Assembly (NCBI RefSeq): GCF_007097395.1
Contig: NZ_VKDC01000004.1
Coordinates: forward strand, 124,001-188,000
Direction of reading: 5' to 3'
DNA from: Fulvivirga sp. M361
GTDB taxonomy: Bacteria; Bacteroidota; Bacteroidia; Cytophagales; Cyclobacteriaceae
Length of the DNA: 64,000 bases
A model generated the notes under the pieces. The model was not told the origin of the DNA. It ran no database searches and was given only the letters and a program-made list of their open reading frames with translations. Of the stretch, positions 55,471 through 63,294 are shown in pieces (positions within the stretch are counted from its first letter, which is position 1; each line of letters starts with the position of its first letter). The position numbers were made by a program, and so were the translations under genes.

Positions 55471-55478
55471 TAACTTTG
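55471..55478 (+). promoter_or_regulatory. Threonine aldolase promoter -7 box
   Basis: TAACTTTG, an exact TAnnTTTG match, 18 bases before ATG 55496; the nearest TTG upstream is at a long 24-base spacing. It rules out the longer frame that begins at 55412. Confidence 0.5.
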
Positions 55479-55495
55479 GTAAAAAAGATGCCGTT

Positions 55496-56521
55496 ATGAT
55501 TGTAGACCTGCGCAGTGATACACTGACAAAACCCACTCCTGAGATGATGGAAGCCATGATGAATGCTTCCGTAGGAGATGACGTATTTGGGGAGGACCCT
55601 ACCGTGAATGAGCTGGAAAAAAAGTGTGCCGAATTATTTGATATGGAAGATGCTATCTACTGTCCTTCAGGCACCATGACCAACCAGATAGGCCTTAACG
55701 TACTGTCACAGCCTTATGAAGAAGTAATATGTTATGAAGGTGCTCATATCTACCGTTATGAAGGCGGAGGTGTAGCAGGTAATAGTGGTTTATCTTTCCG
55801 TCTTTTAAAGGGCAACCGTGGCCGGTTAAATGTAGATGACATCAAAGCCAACATCAATCCGGATGACATTCACTTTCCTAAAACCTCCGTAATCGCTTTG
55901 GAAAATACCGTGAATAAAGGGGGTGGATGCCATTATCAGCTTGATGAAATAAGGCGGATCAGGGAACTGAGCATGGAGTATGGTCTTAAAATGCATTTGG
56001 ATGGCGCTCGTTTGTTCAATGCCTTGGTGGAAACAGGAGAAGGTCCGGCAGCCTATGGCAAATGTTTTGATACTCTATCGTTATGTCTCTCCAAAGGGCT
56101 CGGTGCTCCTGTCGGTTCAGTACTCATAGGCAAAGCAAAGCATATTAAACAGGCCAGACGCGTGCGTAAATTTTTTGGCGGTGGTATGCGCCAGGCTGGC
56201 TACCTGGCTGCTGCAGGATTATATGCATTGGACCATCATGTAAATCGATTAAAAGAAGACCATTACCGTGCAAATGAAATTGGTAAAGCACTTATCGGAC
56301 TAAACTTTGTAGACGAAGTATTGCCTGTAGATACTAACATTGTCATATTTCGCCTGGCAGATGATCTTACAGCCAATGATTTTCTTCAAGAGCTGTCTGG
56401 TCATGGAGTGAAGGCTGTACCGTTTGGGTCAAATGAGGTTCGTTTTGTCACTCATTTGGATTTTAATGATGAGATGCTGGAAAGGACCATTGAGATCCTG
56501 AAAAGCCTTAAGATCAAATAA
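55496..56521 (+). CDS. ltaE: Low-specificity L-threonine aldolase
   Basis: 341 residues from ATG 55496 ([20 protein letters not shown]). A PLP fold-type I enzyme that splits threonine or allo-threonine to glycine and acetaldehyde. [50 protein letters not shown] and [17 protein letters not shown] (Schiff-base Lys) are family motifs; [14 protein letters not shown] holds the PLP-binding Asp. A 28-codon upstream extension is open but excluded by promoter position and lack of homology-like sequence. Confidence 0.95.
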   Translation: MIVDLRSDTLTKPTPEMMEAMMNASVGDDVFGEDPTVNELEKKCAELFDMEDAIYCPSGTMTNQIGLNVLSQPYEEVICYEGAHIYRYEGGGVAGNSGLSFRLLKGNRGRLNVDDIKANINPDDIHFPKTSVIALENTVNKGGGCHYQLDEIRRIRELSMEYGLKMHLDGARLFNALVETGEGPAAYGKCFDTLSLCLSKGLGAPVGSVLIGKAKHIKQARRVRKFFGGGMRQAGYLAAAGLYALDHHVNRLKEDHYRANEIGKALIGLNFVDEVLPVDTNIVIFRLADDLTANDFLQELSGHGVKAVPFGSNEVRFVTHLDFNDEMLERTIEILKSLKIK

Positions 56522-56853
56522 GATGAATACAAAAGCCAACGATGAAAGCTTTATGTTGCTTTCACAGGCTTAAATGCATGCAATAATCCAGGTTTGAATC
56601 CATTAATAGCTTTACTGAATCTCTTCAAAAGTCAATCCCGCTTTTGCGTAATGTAATAGATAATAGCAGTAATAACGCTAAAGAAAATGGCACATATTGT
56701 CCATATGAGTTTTTCTGTATCAGAAAGCCGTTTATTTTGTGACCATACTTCGTAAATCACCCAAACGGCGGCAGCAACTCCCAGTAAATAAAATAATCCA
56801 GACATATTCTAAAATATCAAACTTTTGAGGTAAGTGCCAACTCTATTCCTTTA
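56522..56853. other. 332-base gap between ltaE and the DMT exporter
   Basis: The two flanking genes converge. The region from 56632 to 56805 holds a 57-codon minus-strand gene (next entry). I see nothing definable in 56522-56631 apart from a T-loop-like word that is not part of a tRNA. Confidence 0.6.
56632..56805 (-). CDS. 57-residue membrane protein with PLDc_N-like (two-helix) domain
   Basis: ATG at 56805 to TGA at 56632 gives MSGLFYLLGVAAAVWVIYEV, then WSQNKRLSDTEKLIWTICAI and a second hydrophobic helix ending in ITQKRD. Two membrane helices joined by a short polar loop with a Trp in the second helix match the small PLDc_N (phospholipase D/cardiolipin synthase N-terminal) type, often a stand-alone protein in Bacteroidota. 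No catalytic domain follows. It lies 48 bases after the DMT exporter on the same strand and could be co-transcribed. Short, but coding-like composition and clear topology. Confidence 0.72.
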   Translation of the reverse strand: MSGLFYLLGVAAAVWVIYEVWSQNKRLSDTEKLIWTICAIFFSVITAIIYYITQKRD

Positions 56854-57747
56854 TTATTTCTGTAAAGCTGTTTTTTTACTTACCAAATACACCCCTGACA
56901 TGATAAATACAGCGTAGATAATGGTTTTTATATCCAATGAATCATTTCTGAAAGTAATGGCTATAACGGTGGCGATGACCGGCTGTAAGTAAATGTAAGT
57001 GCCGACAACTGAAGCATTCACATGTTGAAGTGCCCAGGTGTTGAGCAAGTACACTGAAAATGTAGCGCCAATAATTACATAGAAAACACTCATCCATGCC
57101 TGGAATGGTAATGTTGACCATTCGACTATACTTAATTCATAACCTCCAAATGGCAAACACATGAACATACCGATTAAAAAAGCCCACTTAATGACAGTCA
57201 AAGGTTTATATTTCAACATGAGGGGTTTAACCACAACCAGGTAAACGGCAAAGAAAGAAGCGTTGAGTAAGATGAAAAGGTCTCCTATAAGTGTACCGGA
57301 TTCAAATGTAAATCCATCTTTCGTAACTAATAAAAATGCGCCGACAGCACCAACAGATACTCCCAGTATTTTGGGTCTGGTAAACTTTTCCTGACCCAGT
57401 ACATTTGCCGTAACCAGCACAGCTATTGGTGTAAGTGTCATGATCACAGAGGCATTAATGGGGTTGGTGAGGCTTAAACCTTGAAAAAAACATAACATGT
57501 TGGCGGCCGCACCGAAGAACGCACATTGCACTAGCTTCCAGAAGTCTTCTTTGGCAATAAGTTCAGCAGGTTTGAAAGCACTGATACTCCAGAAAAGGGC
57601 AGTGGCAATAGCAATACGTAATACTATAAACCCAAAAGGGCCAATGTAGGCCGGCAATGCTATTTTGGCTATGGTATAATTAGCTCCATAGAGTAGCGCA
57701 ACCGTAAATAAGGCAAAGTGTACTTTATATTTTGCAGGCACGGCCAA
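56854..57747 (-). CDS. EamA/DMT-superfamily transporter
   Basis: 297 residues, ten membrane helices in two EamA repeats. First repeat: YGANYTIAKIALPAYIGPFG and the FLQGLSLTNPINASVIMTLT area; second: LINTWALQHVNASVVGTYIY-type stretch and LQPVIATVIAITF. The usual start is a problem: the first possible codon is TTG at 57747, then GTG at 57741, with no ATG before the first helix. A word CAAATCTA overlaps the TTG on the minus strand but is probably not its promoter. Probably exports metabolites or amino acids; substrate unknown. Confidence 0.87.
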   Translation of the reverse strand: MAVPAKYKVHFALFTVALLYGANYTIAKIALPAYIGPFGFIVLRIAIATALFWSISAFKPAELIAKEDFWKLVQCAFFGAAANMLCFFQGLSLTNPINASVIMTLTPIAVLVTANVLGQEKFTRPKILGVSVGAVGAFLLVTKDGFTFESGTLIGDLFILLNASFFAVYLVVVKPLMLKYKPLTVIKWAFLIGMFMCLPFGGYELSIVEWSTLPFQAWMSVFYVIIGATFSVYLLNTWALQHVNASVVGTYIYLQPVIATVIAITFRNDSLDIKTIIYAVFIMSGVYLVSKKTALQK

Positions 57748-57844
57748 ATCTACGGCTATTGAAAGTTGAAAATATTACCTTTATGAAAATTGTCCGTTTC
57801 AGCGCCTGAGAATCTTTGGATGCCAGGCTTATCTTGAATGTAGT

Positions 57845-59113
57845 ATGTTTGATCTCAACTTACCACTTGCAGAACGTCTTCGTCCTTCCTCATTAGAAGA
57901 ATTAATAGGTCAGGAACATTTGGTGGGAGAAAGCGGGATATTACGAAGAACCATTACCTCCGGCATTATACCTTCTATGATCCTGTGGGGCCCGCCAGGT
58001 GTAGGTAAAACTACCATAGCGAATATTATAGCCAATGAGGTAAAATCACCTTTTTATACACTCAGCGCGGTAAGTGCCGGGGTAAAGGACGTACGTGAAG
58101 TCATAGATAAAGCCAGGCGCCAATCAAAGGTCATCCTGTTTATTGATGAGATCCATCGCTTCAATAAATCACAGCAAGATGCATTGTTAGGCGCTGTAGA
58201 AAAAGGCATTATCACTCTGATTGGAGCTACTACCGAAAACCCTTCTTTTGAAGTAAATGCTGCTTTGTTAAGCCGCTGCCAGGTATATACACTTAAATCG
58301 TTGAATGAAAATGACTTATTGCTACTGGTAGACCAAGCATTGGCAAAGGACGAGCAGCTTGGTAAAAAAGAAGTAATCTTAAAAGAACATAAAGCCTTGT
58401 TTCAAATATCAGGCGGTGACGCTCGTAAGCTGTTGAACTTACTTGAGTTGGTCACAGATGCAGTAAAAGGAGACAAGGTGGAGATCACAGATGAACTGGT
58501 AAAAAATATTGCGCAACAGCGTGTGGCCATTTACGATAAAAGTGGCGAGCAGCACTATGACATTATTTCAGCTTTTATCAAGTCCTTGCGCGGCAGTGAT
58601 CCCAATGCCGCCGTTTATTACCTGGCCCGAATGATAGAAGGTGGAGAAGATGTAAAGTTTATTGCCCGGAGAATGGTCATACTGGCTTCAGAGGATATTG
58701 GCAATGCAAATCCCACAGCTTTGGTAATTGCTACCAATGCTTTCCAGGCAGTGAATGTCATCGGCTATCCGGAAGCGAGGATTATACTGTCTCAATGTGC
58801 CACCTACCTGGCATGTTCGCCGAAGAGTAACGCAAGCTACATGGCTATTAATAAGGCACAAGCCCTGGTAAGGGAAACCGGGGACCTTCCTGTACCTATG
58901 GCTTTGCGCAACTCTCCTACCAAACTGATGAAAGACGCAGGCTACGGCAAAGGATATCAGTACGCACATGATCATAAAGGTAATTTTGTGGCGATGGATT
59001 TCTTGCCTGAAGAGATCCGGGACACCAAACTCTACGAACCGGGCCATAATGCACGTGAAGAGGAAATGAGAAAAAGGTTGAGGGCGTTATGGAAAGAGAA
59101 GTATGGGTATTGA
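57845..59113 (+). CDS. rarA: Replication-associated recombination protein A (AAA ATPase)
   Basis: 422 residues related to the clamp-loader ATPases. Walker A WGPPGVGKTTIANIIANE, Walker B ILFIDEIHRFNKSQQDALLG, sensor GATTENPSFEVNAALLSRCQ, and a C-terminal oligomerisation domain (SGEQHYDIISAFIKSLRGSD, ARMIEGGEDVKFIARRMVIL, PKSNASYMAINKAQALV). RarA/MgsA acts at stalled replication forks. Convergent with the next gene, 17 bases apart. TACCTTTA about 70 bases upstream is one base off a -7 box. Confidence 0.96.
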   Translation: MFDLNLPLAERLRPSSLEELIGQEHLVGESGILRRTITSGIIPSMILWGPPGVGKTTIANIIANEVKSPFYTLSAVSAGVKDVREVIDKARRQSKVILFIDEIHRFNKSQQDALLGAVEKGIITLIGATTENPSFEVNAALLSRCQVYTLKSLNENDLLLLVDQALAKDEQLGKKEVILKEHKALFQISGGDARKLLNLLELVTDAVKGDKVEITDELVKNIAQQRVAIYDKSGEQHYDIISAFIKSLRGSDPNAAVYYLARMIEGGEDVKFIARRMVILASEDIGNANPTALVIATNAFQAVNVIGYPEARIILSQCATYLACSPKSNASYMAINKAQALVRETGDLPVPMALRNSPTKLMKDAGYGKGYQYAHDHKGNFVAMDFLPEEIRDTKLYEPGHNAREEEMRKRLRALWKEKYGY

Positions 59114-59130
59114 TTCTCCCGTACTAAACC

Positions 59131-60105
59131 TTATCTGAACAAGGCTGTGGCCATAGAACGTATTACATCTAAAAAAGGGAGTTGTAAATTTCCTTTTAAG
59201 CCGTGTTTATCCCTTATTTTAAAGGTATCCATTAACTCCTTTTTTAATTCTTCCCCCAGTTTGATGAAACCACTGTTACGATAATACCGTGTTTTAGGCT
59301 CCCCGCTTGAACCTCTGGATAATGCCTGATTGTAGAAGACGACATAGGCTGTTCGGTCTGTATCTGAAACATACAGAACCAGCTCCGTATATTCCCGGCT
59401 ATAATCACCTAATAGTGGCTTGCTCTTTAATTCGGAAAGTTCATTTTGTCCAATTTCCTTAATGATCTTTGATACACCTCTTATCAATGTTATCCTTTCC
59501 TTTAACGTCACTTTTCGGTACCATTTTAAATCATATTCCGAATAGGGGAATTCACTCCATTTTTTATTCACTTTCCAGGCTACTGCCAGAATGATAGCCA
59601 GCTCCATAACCCAGGTTGCTATCAGGGCTTCCTGGTTGATCACAACTGACCCAATACTCCACGAGCCATACTCATACAGCACAGCTATATCTTGCAGCAT
59701 AGCAAAGGGATTAAAAACATAATTAAGAAAATCTACAATAGTAAATGAAGAAGCTGTAATTAACCCGGGGTCACCAGATGCATTATACCATAGTACTAAG
59801 TAAGCTGCCCAGGAATAATACCAACTTAAGAACACGATGATAGCCATAGCCAAAAGCTCAATTTTCCAGGATCGCACATGACCAAGGCGAATCACGGGAT
59901 ATACCATCACTCCCAAAATGCTACCGAAAGCCGCTGTTATGATAAAATTGAAATAGATCACTGGGACGAACCATGTCAGTGTGCTGTATAGCACACCAAG
60001 CACGGGTAACACAGTGAGTCCAAAAAGCAATAGTATTATGTAGACTTTTAGTGAAAATAATCCGCTGGGTTGATACTGGTTCAAACCGATGTTTTGCATC
60101 TTCAT
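59131..60105 (-). CDS. Polytopic membrane protein with cytosolic C-terminal domain, unknown
   Basis: 324 residues (ATG 60105, or Met3 at 60099). About six helices span residues 17-200, with a Trp/Tyr-rich loop after helix three (WYYSWAAYLVLWYNASGDPG). The last 115 residues are soluble and basic (KVTLKERITLIRGVSKIIKE, YNQALSRGSSGEPKTRYYRN). I do not recognise the family. No enzyme motif is seen. It lies back-to-back with the binding-protein-like gene at 60277, 171 bases apart. Confidence 0.7.
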   Translation of the reverse strand: MKMQNIGLNQYQPSGLFSLKVYIILLLFGLTVLPVLGVLYSTLTWFVPVIYFNFIITAAFGSILGVMVYPVIRLGHVRSWKIELLAMAIIVFLSWYYSWAAYLVLWYNASGDPGLITASSFTIVDFLNYVFNPFAMLQDIAVLYEYGSWSIGSVVINQEALIATWVMELAIILAVAWKVNKKWSEFPYSEYDLKWYRKVTLKERITLIRGVSKIIKEIGQNELSELKSKPLLGDYSREYTELVLYVSDTDRTAYVVFYNQALSRGSSGEPKTRYYRNSGFIKLGEELKKELMDTFKIRDKHGLKGNLQLPFLDVIRSMATALFR

Positions 60106-60168
60106 AAAGTTTAGGACCTTTTAATGTAACAGATTATATAGTATTTATAAAGTGGGACAGGCTTTTCT

Positions 60169-60176
60169 TACTTTTG
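60169..60176 (+). promoter_or_regulatory. Promoter -7 box of the binding-protein-fold gene
   Basis: TACTTTTG, an exact TAnnTTTG match, 100 bases before the ATG; no TTG at -33. The predicted leader is about 95 bases. Confidence 0.4.
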
Positions 60177-60276
60177 GTAGGTGATTTGATTGTATTTGAC
60201 GCTCAACTGACTTGTTAAGCCCGATTTTGCACTTAACTTGCACGGCCTAACGGAGAAGACCCTAAGAAGACAGTAG

Positions 60277-61134
60277 ATGGATACCAAAGTAAGAGTGGGC
60301 GGGGTGCCTGAACATTTTAACCTTCCCTGGCACCTGGCATTAGAAAATAATCTTTTTGAAAGAAGTGGTGCCCTTGTAGAGTGGATAACCTATAAGGAAG
60401 GTACCGGCGCTATGACCAATGCCCTCAAAAATGGTGACGTAGACTGTTGTGTACTGCTTACTGAAGGAATCATTGCTGATATTATTAAAGGAGGTACTTC
60501 AAGGATCATTTCAGGCTTTATAAAAACACCTTTGATCTGGGGTGTACATACTGGTGTACATAACACGCTGAACTATTATGGTGAAATTTTTGACCGGCAA
60601 TATGCCATAAGTCGTTTTGGGTCAGGTTCTCATTTAATGGCCATGGTAGATGCCTATGGCAAAGACAAAACCCTGGCCAGCGAACAGTTTTCCGTTGTTA
60701 ATAACCTGGATACTGCACTGGTCTCATTAGATAAAAATGAAACAGACGTTTTTTATTGGGAAAAATACACAACAAAACCGTACGTGGATGAGGGGAAATT
60801 GAAACGAATTGGCGAATACGTCACTCCCTGGCCATGTTTTGTCATTGCAGCCTCAGAAAAGGCATTAGACAGCAAAAGCAATGAGCTTGATATAATGCTA
60901 AAAACGATCCATTTCGTCTGTCAGCAATTTATGCGATCTATGGATGTAATAGACCAGGTAAGTGAACGCTACCACCAAAATGGAGAGGACGTGGAACGAT
61001 GGTTCTACTCCACCGAATGGAGCACTGACAGGAATTTAAGTGAAAAGATGTTGGAAAATGTGATCTACACACTCATGAAAACCAATATTACCGATAAAAT
61101 AGTAGATACCTCCGACCTGGTATTTCCCTTGTAA
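60277..61134 (+). CDS. Substrate-binding-protein-fold protein without signal peptide (NMT1/THI5, Ca3427-like)
   Basis: 285 residues with a type 2 periplasmic-binding fold: RVGGVPEHFNLPWHLALENN (strand and helix one), LFERSGALVEWITYKEGTGA, ALKNGDVDCCVLLTEGIIAD, then YAISRFGSGSHLMAMVDAYG at the hinge and TKPYVDEGKLKRIGEYVTPW. Unlike normal ABC binding proteins it has no signal peptide or lipobox and no ABC partner genes, so it should be cytosolic. It resembles the Ca3427-like subgroup that also occurs in fungi. The ligand, a small molecule, is unknown. Its stop is one base from the end of the convergent basic protein. Confidence 0.8.
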   Translation: MDTKVRVGGVPEHFNLPWHLALENNLFERSGALVEWITYKEGTGAMTNALKNGDVDCCVLLTEGIIADIIKGGTSRIISGFIKTPLIWGVHTGVHNTLNYYGEIFDRQYAISRFGSGSHLMAMVDAYGKDKTLASEQFSVVNNLDTALVSLDKNETDVFYWEKYTTKPYVDEGKLKRIGEYVTPWPCFVIAASEKALDSKSNELDIMLKTIHFVCQQFMRSMDVIDQVSERYHQNGEDVERWFYSTEWSTDRNLSEKMLENVIYTLMKTNITDKIVDTSDLVFPL

Positions 61135-61135
61135 A

Positions 61136-61516
61136 TCAGTGTACGATACTACACTCTTTGCAGAACTTCCGCTTTCCTACCGGTCGTTTTTTAGGCTTAC
61201 GTTTATGTCCGAAATAGGAAGGGTCTGAATATTGAGGCTTTTGCATTTCGCGTTCCTTTTTTCGCGCCATTTTCGCATTAGCCTGCATTCGTTTGTCAAA
61301 TTCCTTTATCTTTTGATCCATGTCCTTGTTAAAACTATTCCGGAAGGATTTTTTCTTTTGACGTTTTTTGATCTGGCGCACCTGCGTCTTTTCTTCTTTT
61401 GAAGAATAAGGCGAAAATGAATTTGGGTTGCTACTGCTTTTCTCTTCCTTTGATTGAGCATAAGAACTTGCTGAATAGACAAGGATAAGGAAGGAAGTTA
61501 AGATCAATAATCGCAT
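61136..61516 (-). CDS. Exported, highly basic protein of unknown function
   Basis: 126 residues. The signal peptide MRLLILTSFLILVYSASSYA (cut near AYAQ) is followed by a Ser/Lys-rich segment and a strongly basic region (QVRQIKKRQKKKSFRNSFNK, FDKRMQANAKMARKKEREMQ) with many Lys and Arg, then a C-terminus with KFCKECSIVH (two Cys). No known domain is recognised. The extreme charge suggests binding to an acidic polymer such as LPS, DNA or polysaccharide on the cell surface, by inference only. It has a good -7 box. Confidence 0.72.
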   Translation of the reverse strand: MRLLILTSFLILVYSASSYAQSKEEKSSSNPNSFSPYSSKEEKTQVRQIKKRQKKKSFRNSFNKDMDQKIKEFDKRMQANAKMARKKEREMQKPQYSDPSYFGHKRKPKKRPVGKRKFCKECSIVH

Positions 61517-61536
61517 GACACTTTTATTAAGAAACT

Positions 61537-61544
61537 CAAAAGTA
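61537..61544 (-). promoter_or_regulatory. Promoter -7 box of the basic exported protein
   Basis: Minus strand TACTTTTG, an exact match, 21 bases before the ATG at 61516. No clear -33. Confidence 0.5.
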
Positions 61545-61592
61545 ATAGAAAAATTGCCTTTAAACCTATTCTGCTTCTTTGATTGTAATTAT

Positions 61593-62519
61593 TTAGCCGT
61601 CCTGCTTTGAACCGATCAATGAGTCAAGTGCAGCATCTAAATCTTTGTATAGGAATGAATAACCCTCCTCTACTAACCTTTGGGGTATTACATTTCTGCT
61701 TTTCAGTATCAGTTCTGTTTCAGTACCTATTACCAATGCTCCCATTTCCAGCAACCATTTTGAGATTGGGATACCAAAAGGCACTCTGAGCTTCGTTCGG
61801 AGCAGTTTCATGAACGTTCGATTATTCAAAGGGTTCGGTGCCGTTAGGTTATAAGTACCCTTCATCTCATCGTTTCGTATCATGTGGTCCATTATAACAC
61901 AGAAATCCTGAACATGTAACCAACTGATCATTTGATTACCGGGCCCCTGCCTTCCACCAAAACCAAGCCGGGCCAACCTCTTTAATGGAATAAATGCCCC
62001 TCCATCCTTACCCAATACAATACCAATCCTGGCAATGACCTTTCGCGTGTGTGGTAACTTGAAAGCATGAAAAGCAGCTTCCCATTTACAACAAACATCC
62101 ACTGAAAACCCCGTACCTAACGCACCTTCATTCTCAGTCATTGCCGGCTCTAATGAGTGCCGATATATGGTAGCAGAAGATGCATTGATCCACACTTTTG
62201 GAGGTTCAGGGCAGCTTTGAATGGCTTCTCCGAGCGCATTTGTCGCTGCTACCCTGGAGTGATGGATCTGTTGTTTATTCTTTTCATTATAACGGCAATC
62301 CACTGATCTGCCATTCAAATTGATGACAGCATCTGCCCGGATCAATTCGTCTCTCCAGACTCCGGGGTTTTCAGCATCCCACAAACAATACCTGACATTG
62401 CCAAAATTTTCACGCAATTGCCGGGTAAGCAATACTAATTCTACTTCCTTACCTTGAAAGTGATTGATAAGGCTGGAACCCAGAAATCCTGTGCCCCCTG
62501 AAATAATGATCTTCTTCAT
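61593..62519 (-). CDS. TIGR01777-family NAD-dependent epimerase/dehydratase (YfcH-like)
   Basis: 308 residues, extended SDR: ISGGTGFLGSSLINHF nucleotide loop (residues 6-21), VINLNGRSVDCRYNEKNKQQ, VWINASSATIYRHSLEPAMT and RIGIVLGKDGGAFIPLKRLA, then the TIGR01777-type C-terminal domain (VPFGIPISKWLLEMGALVIG). The catalytic Tyr lies in ATIYRHS; the usual Lys four residues on is not obvious, as in other family members. Exact reaction unknown. It overlaps the upstream membrane-protein gene by 4 bases. Confidence 0.85.
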   Translation of the reverse strand: MKKIIISGGTGFLGSSLINHFQGKEVELVLLTRQLRENFGNVRYCLWDAENPGVWRDELIRADAVINLNGRSVDCRYNEKNKQQIHHSRVAATNALGEAIQSCPEPPKVWINASSATIYRHSLEPAMTENEGALGTGFSVDVCCKWEAAFHAFKLPHTRKVIARIGIVLGKDGGAFIPLKRLARLGFGGRQGPGNQMISWLHVQDFCVIMDHMIRNDEMKGTYNLTAPNPLNNRTFMKLLRTKLRVPFGIPISKWLLEMGALVIGTETELILKSRNVIPQRLVEEGYSFLYKDLDAALDSLIGSKQDG

Positions 62520-62869
62520 CTATGTTTAATGCTAAGTTTGTAAGAAATATACCAGTAAAATGCTGCTATAAACCAGGGTACAATTAAGAACCAAGTGGCG
62601 CCGGCTTTATTGGCTAAAGAAATACCTGATACGCCTAATGCCACTGCCAATACGATATAGACAGTAGCAAGTTTCAGGTATAAAAGTAATGCAGTATCAG
62701 GTTGCCTTCTTTGAATGAACCATCCATTCAAATACTGTGTAGCTCCAAGTACAGCTTGAATAGTAAACAGAATTATCAGAAAGTCAGGATGGATAAAAAC
62801 CGAGGCAAGCAGCAGAATAACCACAATTATCAAAAACATGGCCTGAAGCCAGAAGTTAAACCTGATCAT
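62516..62869 (-). CDS. Small four-helix membrane protein, unknown
   Basis: 117 residues with about four hydrophobic segments (MFLIIVVILLLASVFIH, IILFTIQAVLGATQYLNG, TVYIVLAVALGVSGISL and WFLIVPWFIAAFYWYIS) and a basic end (KLSIKHR). No family is recognised. It overlaps the upstream gene by 14 bases and the downstream epimerase by 4, so all three are coupled. Confidence 0.68.
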   Translation of the reverse strand: MIRFNFWLQAMFLIIVVILLLASVFIHPDFLIILFTIQAVLGATQYLNGWFIQRRQPDTALLLYLKLATVYIVLAVALGVSGISLANKAGATWFLIVPWFIAAFYWYISYKLSIKHR

Positions 62870-63227
62870 GATGGGTGGGATTCTTTGTGGCGCGTTTGCG
62901 CAAATTGAAAAACATAAACAGGTTGAAGAAATGCATGCCTCCCAGTATTAAAATAATAGCCCCTAGTTTCAGGCTCAGTTTCTCTATTACAGCACGTGTA
63001 GTTTGGATATCATCCAGTATTTGAAGTGTATAAACAGCGTATCCAATATTGATGAGGTAAAAGCCTGTTACGAGTAACTTATTGACGCTATCTGCCAATA
63101 GTTCATTTCCATGGAATATATCAATCAGAAAGATCCGGCCATTGACAAATAACGTTTTCGCTACCCAAACCGTGAGGCCGATGGTGGCGGGTAGGTAGAG
63201 TGCATATGTTAAAATGATGTAATTCAT
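62856..63227 (-). CDS. Small membrane protein, unknown
   Basis: 123 residues with three or four hydrophobic segments (about 4-26, 44-68 and 88-110), ending in a basic tail (FFNLRKRATKNPTHHDQV). VWVAKTLFVNGRIFLIDIFH and NLFMFFNLRKR are its most distinctive stretches. I do not recognise it. It lies 67 bases after the methyltransferase gene and overlaps the next gene by 14 bases. Confidence 0.68.
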   Translation of the reverse strand: MNYIILTYALYLPATIGLTVWVAKTLFVNGRIFLIDIFHGNELLADSVNKLLVTGFYLINIGYAVYTLQILDDIQTTRAVIEKLSLKLGAIILILGGMHFFNLFMFFNLRKRATKNPTHHDQV

Positions 63228-63294
63228 AGTCTTAAAGGTTGTTTATTTTTCATTCATTATTTTCAATAACTTTTGAAAGTTAAAATCAAAAAAA

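Noticed and set aside
56590-56601. GGTTTGAATCC, resembling a tRNA T-loop
   Set aside because: No acceptor stem, D arm or anticodon arm can be built around it on either strand.
57745-57752. CAAATCTA, a minus-strand TAnnTTTG match at the start of the DMT exporter
   Set aside because: It would start transcription inside the coding frame, after the only usable start codons, and no -33 box is present.
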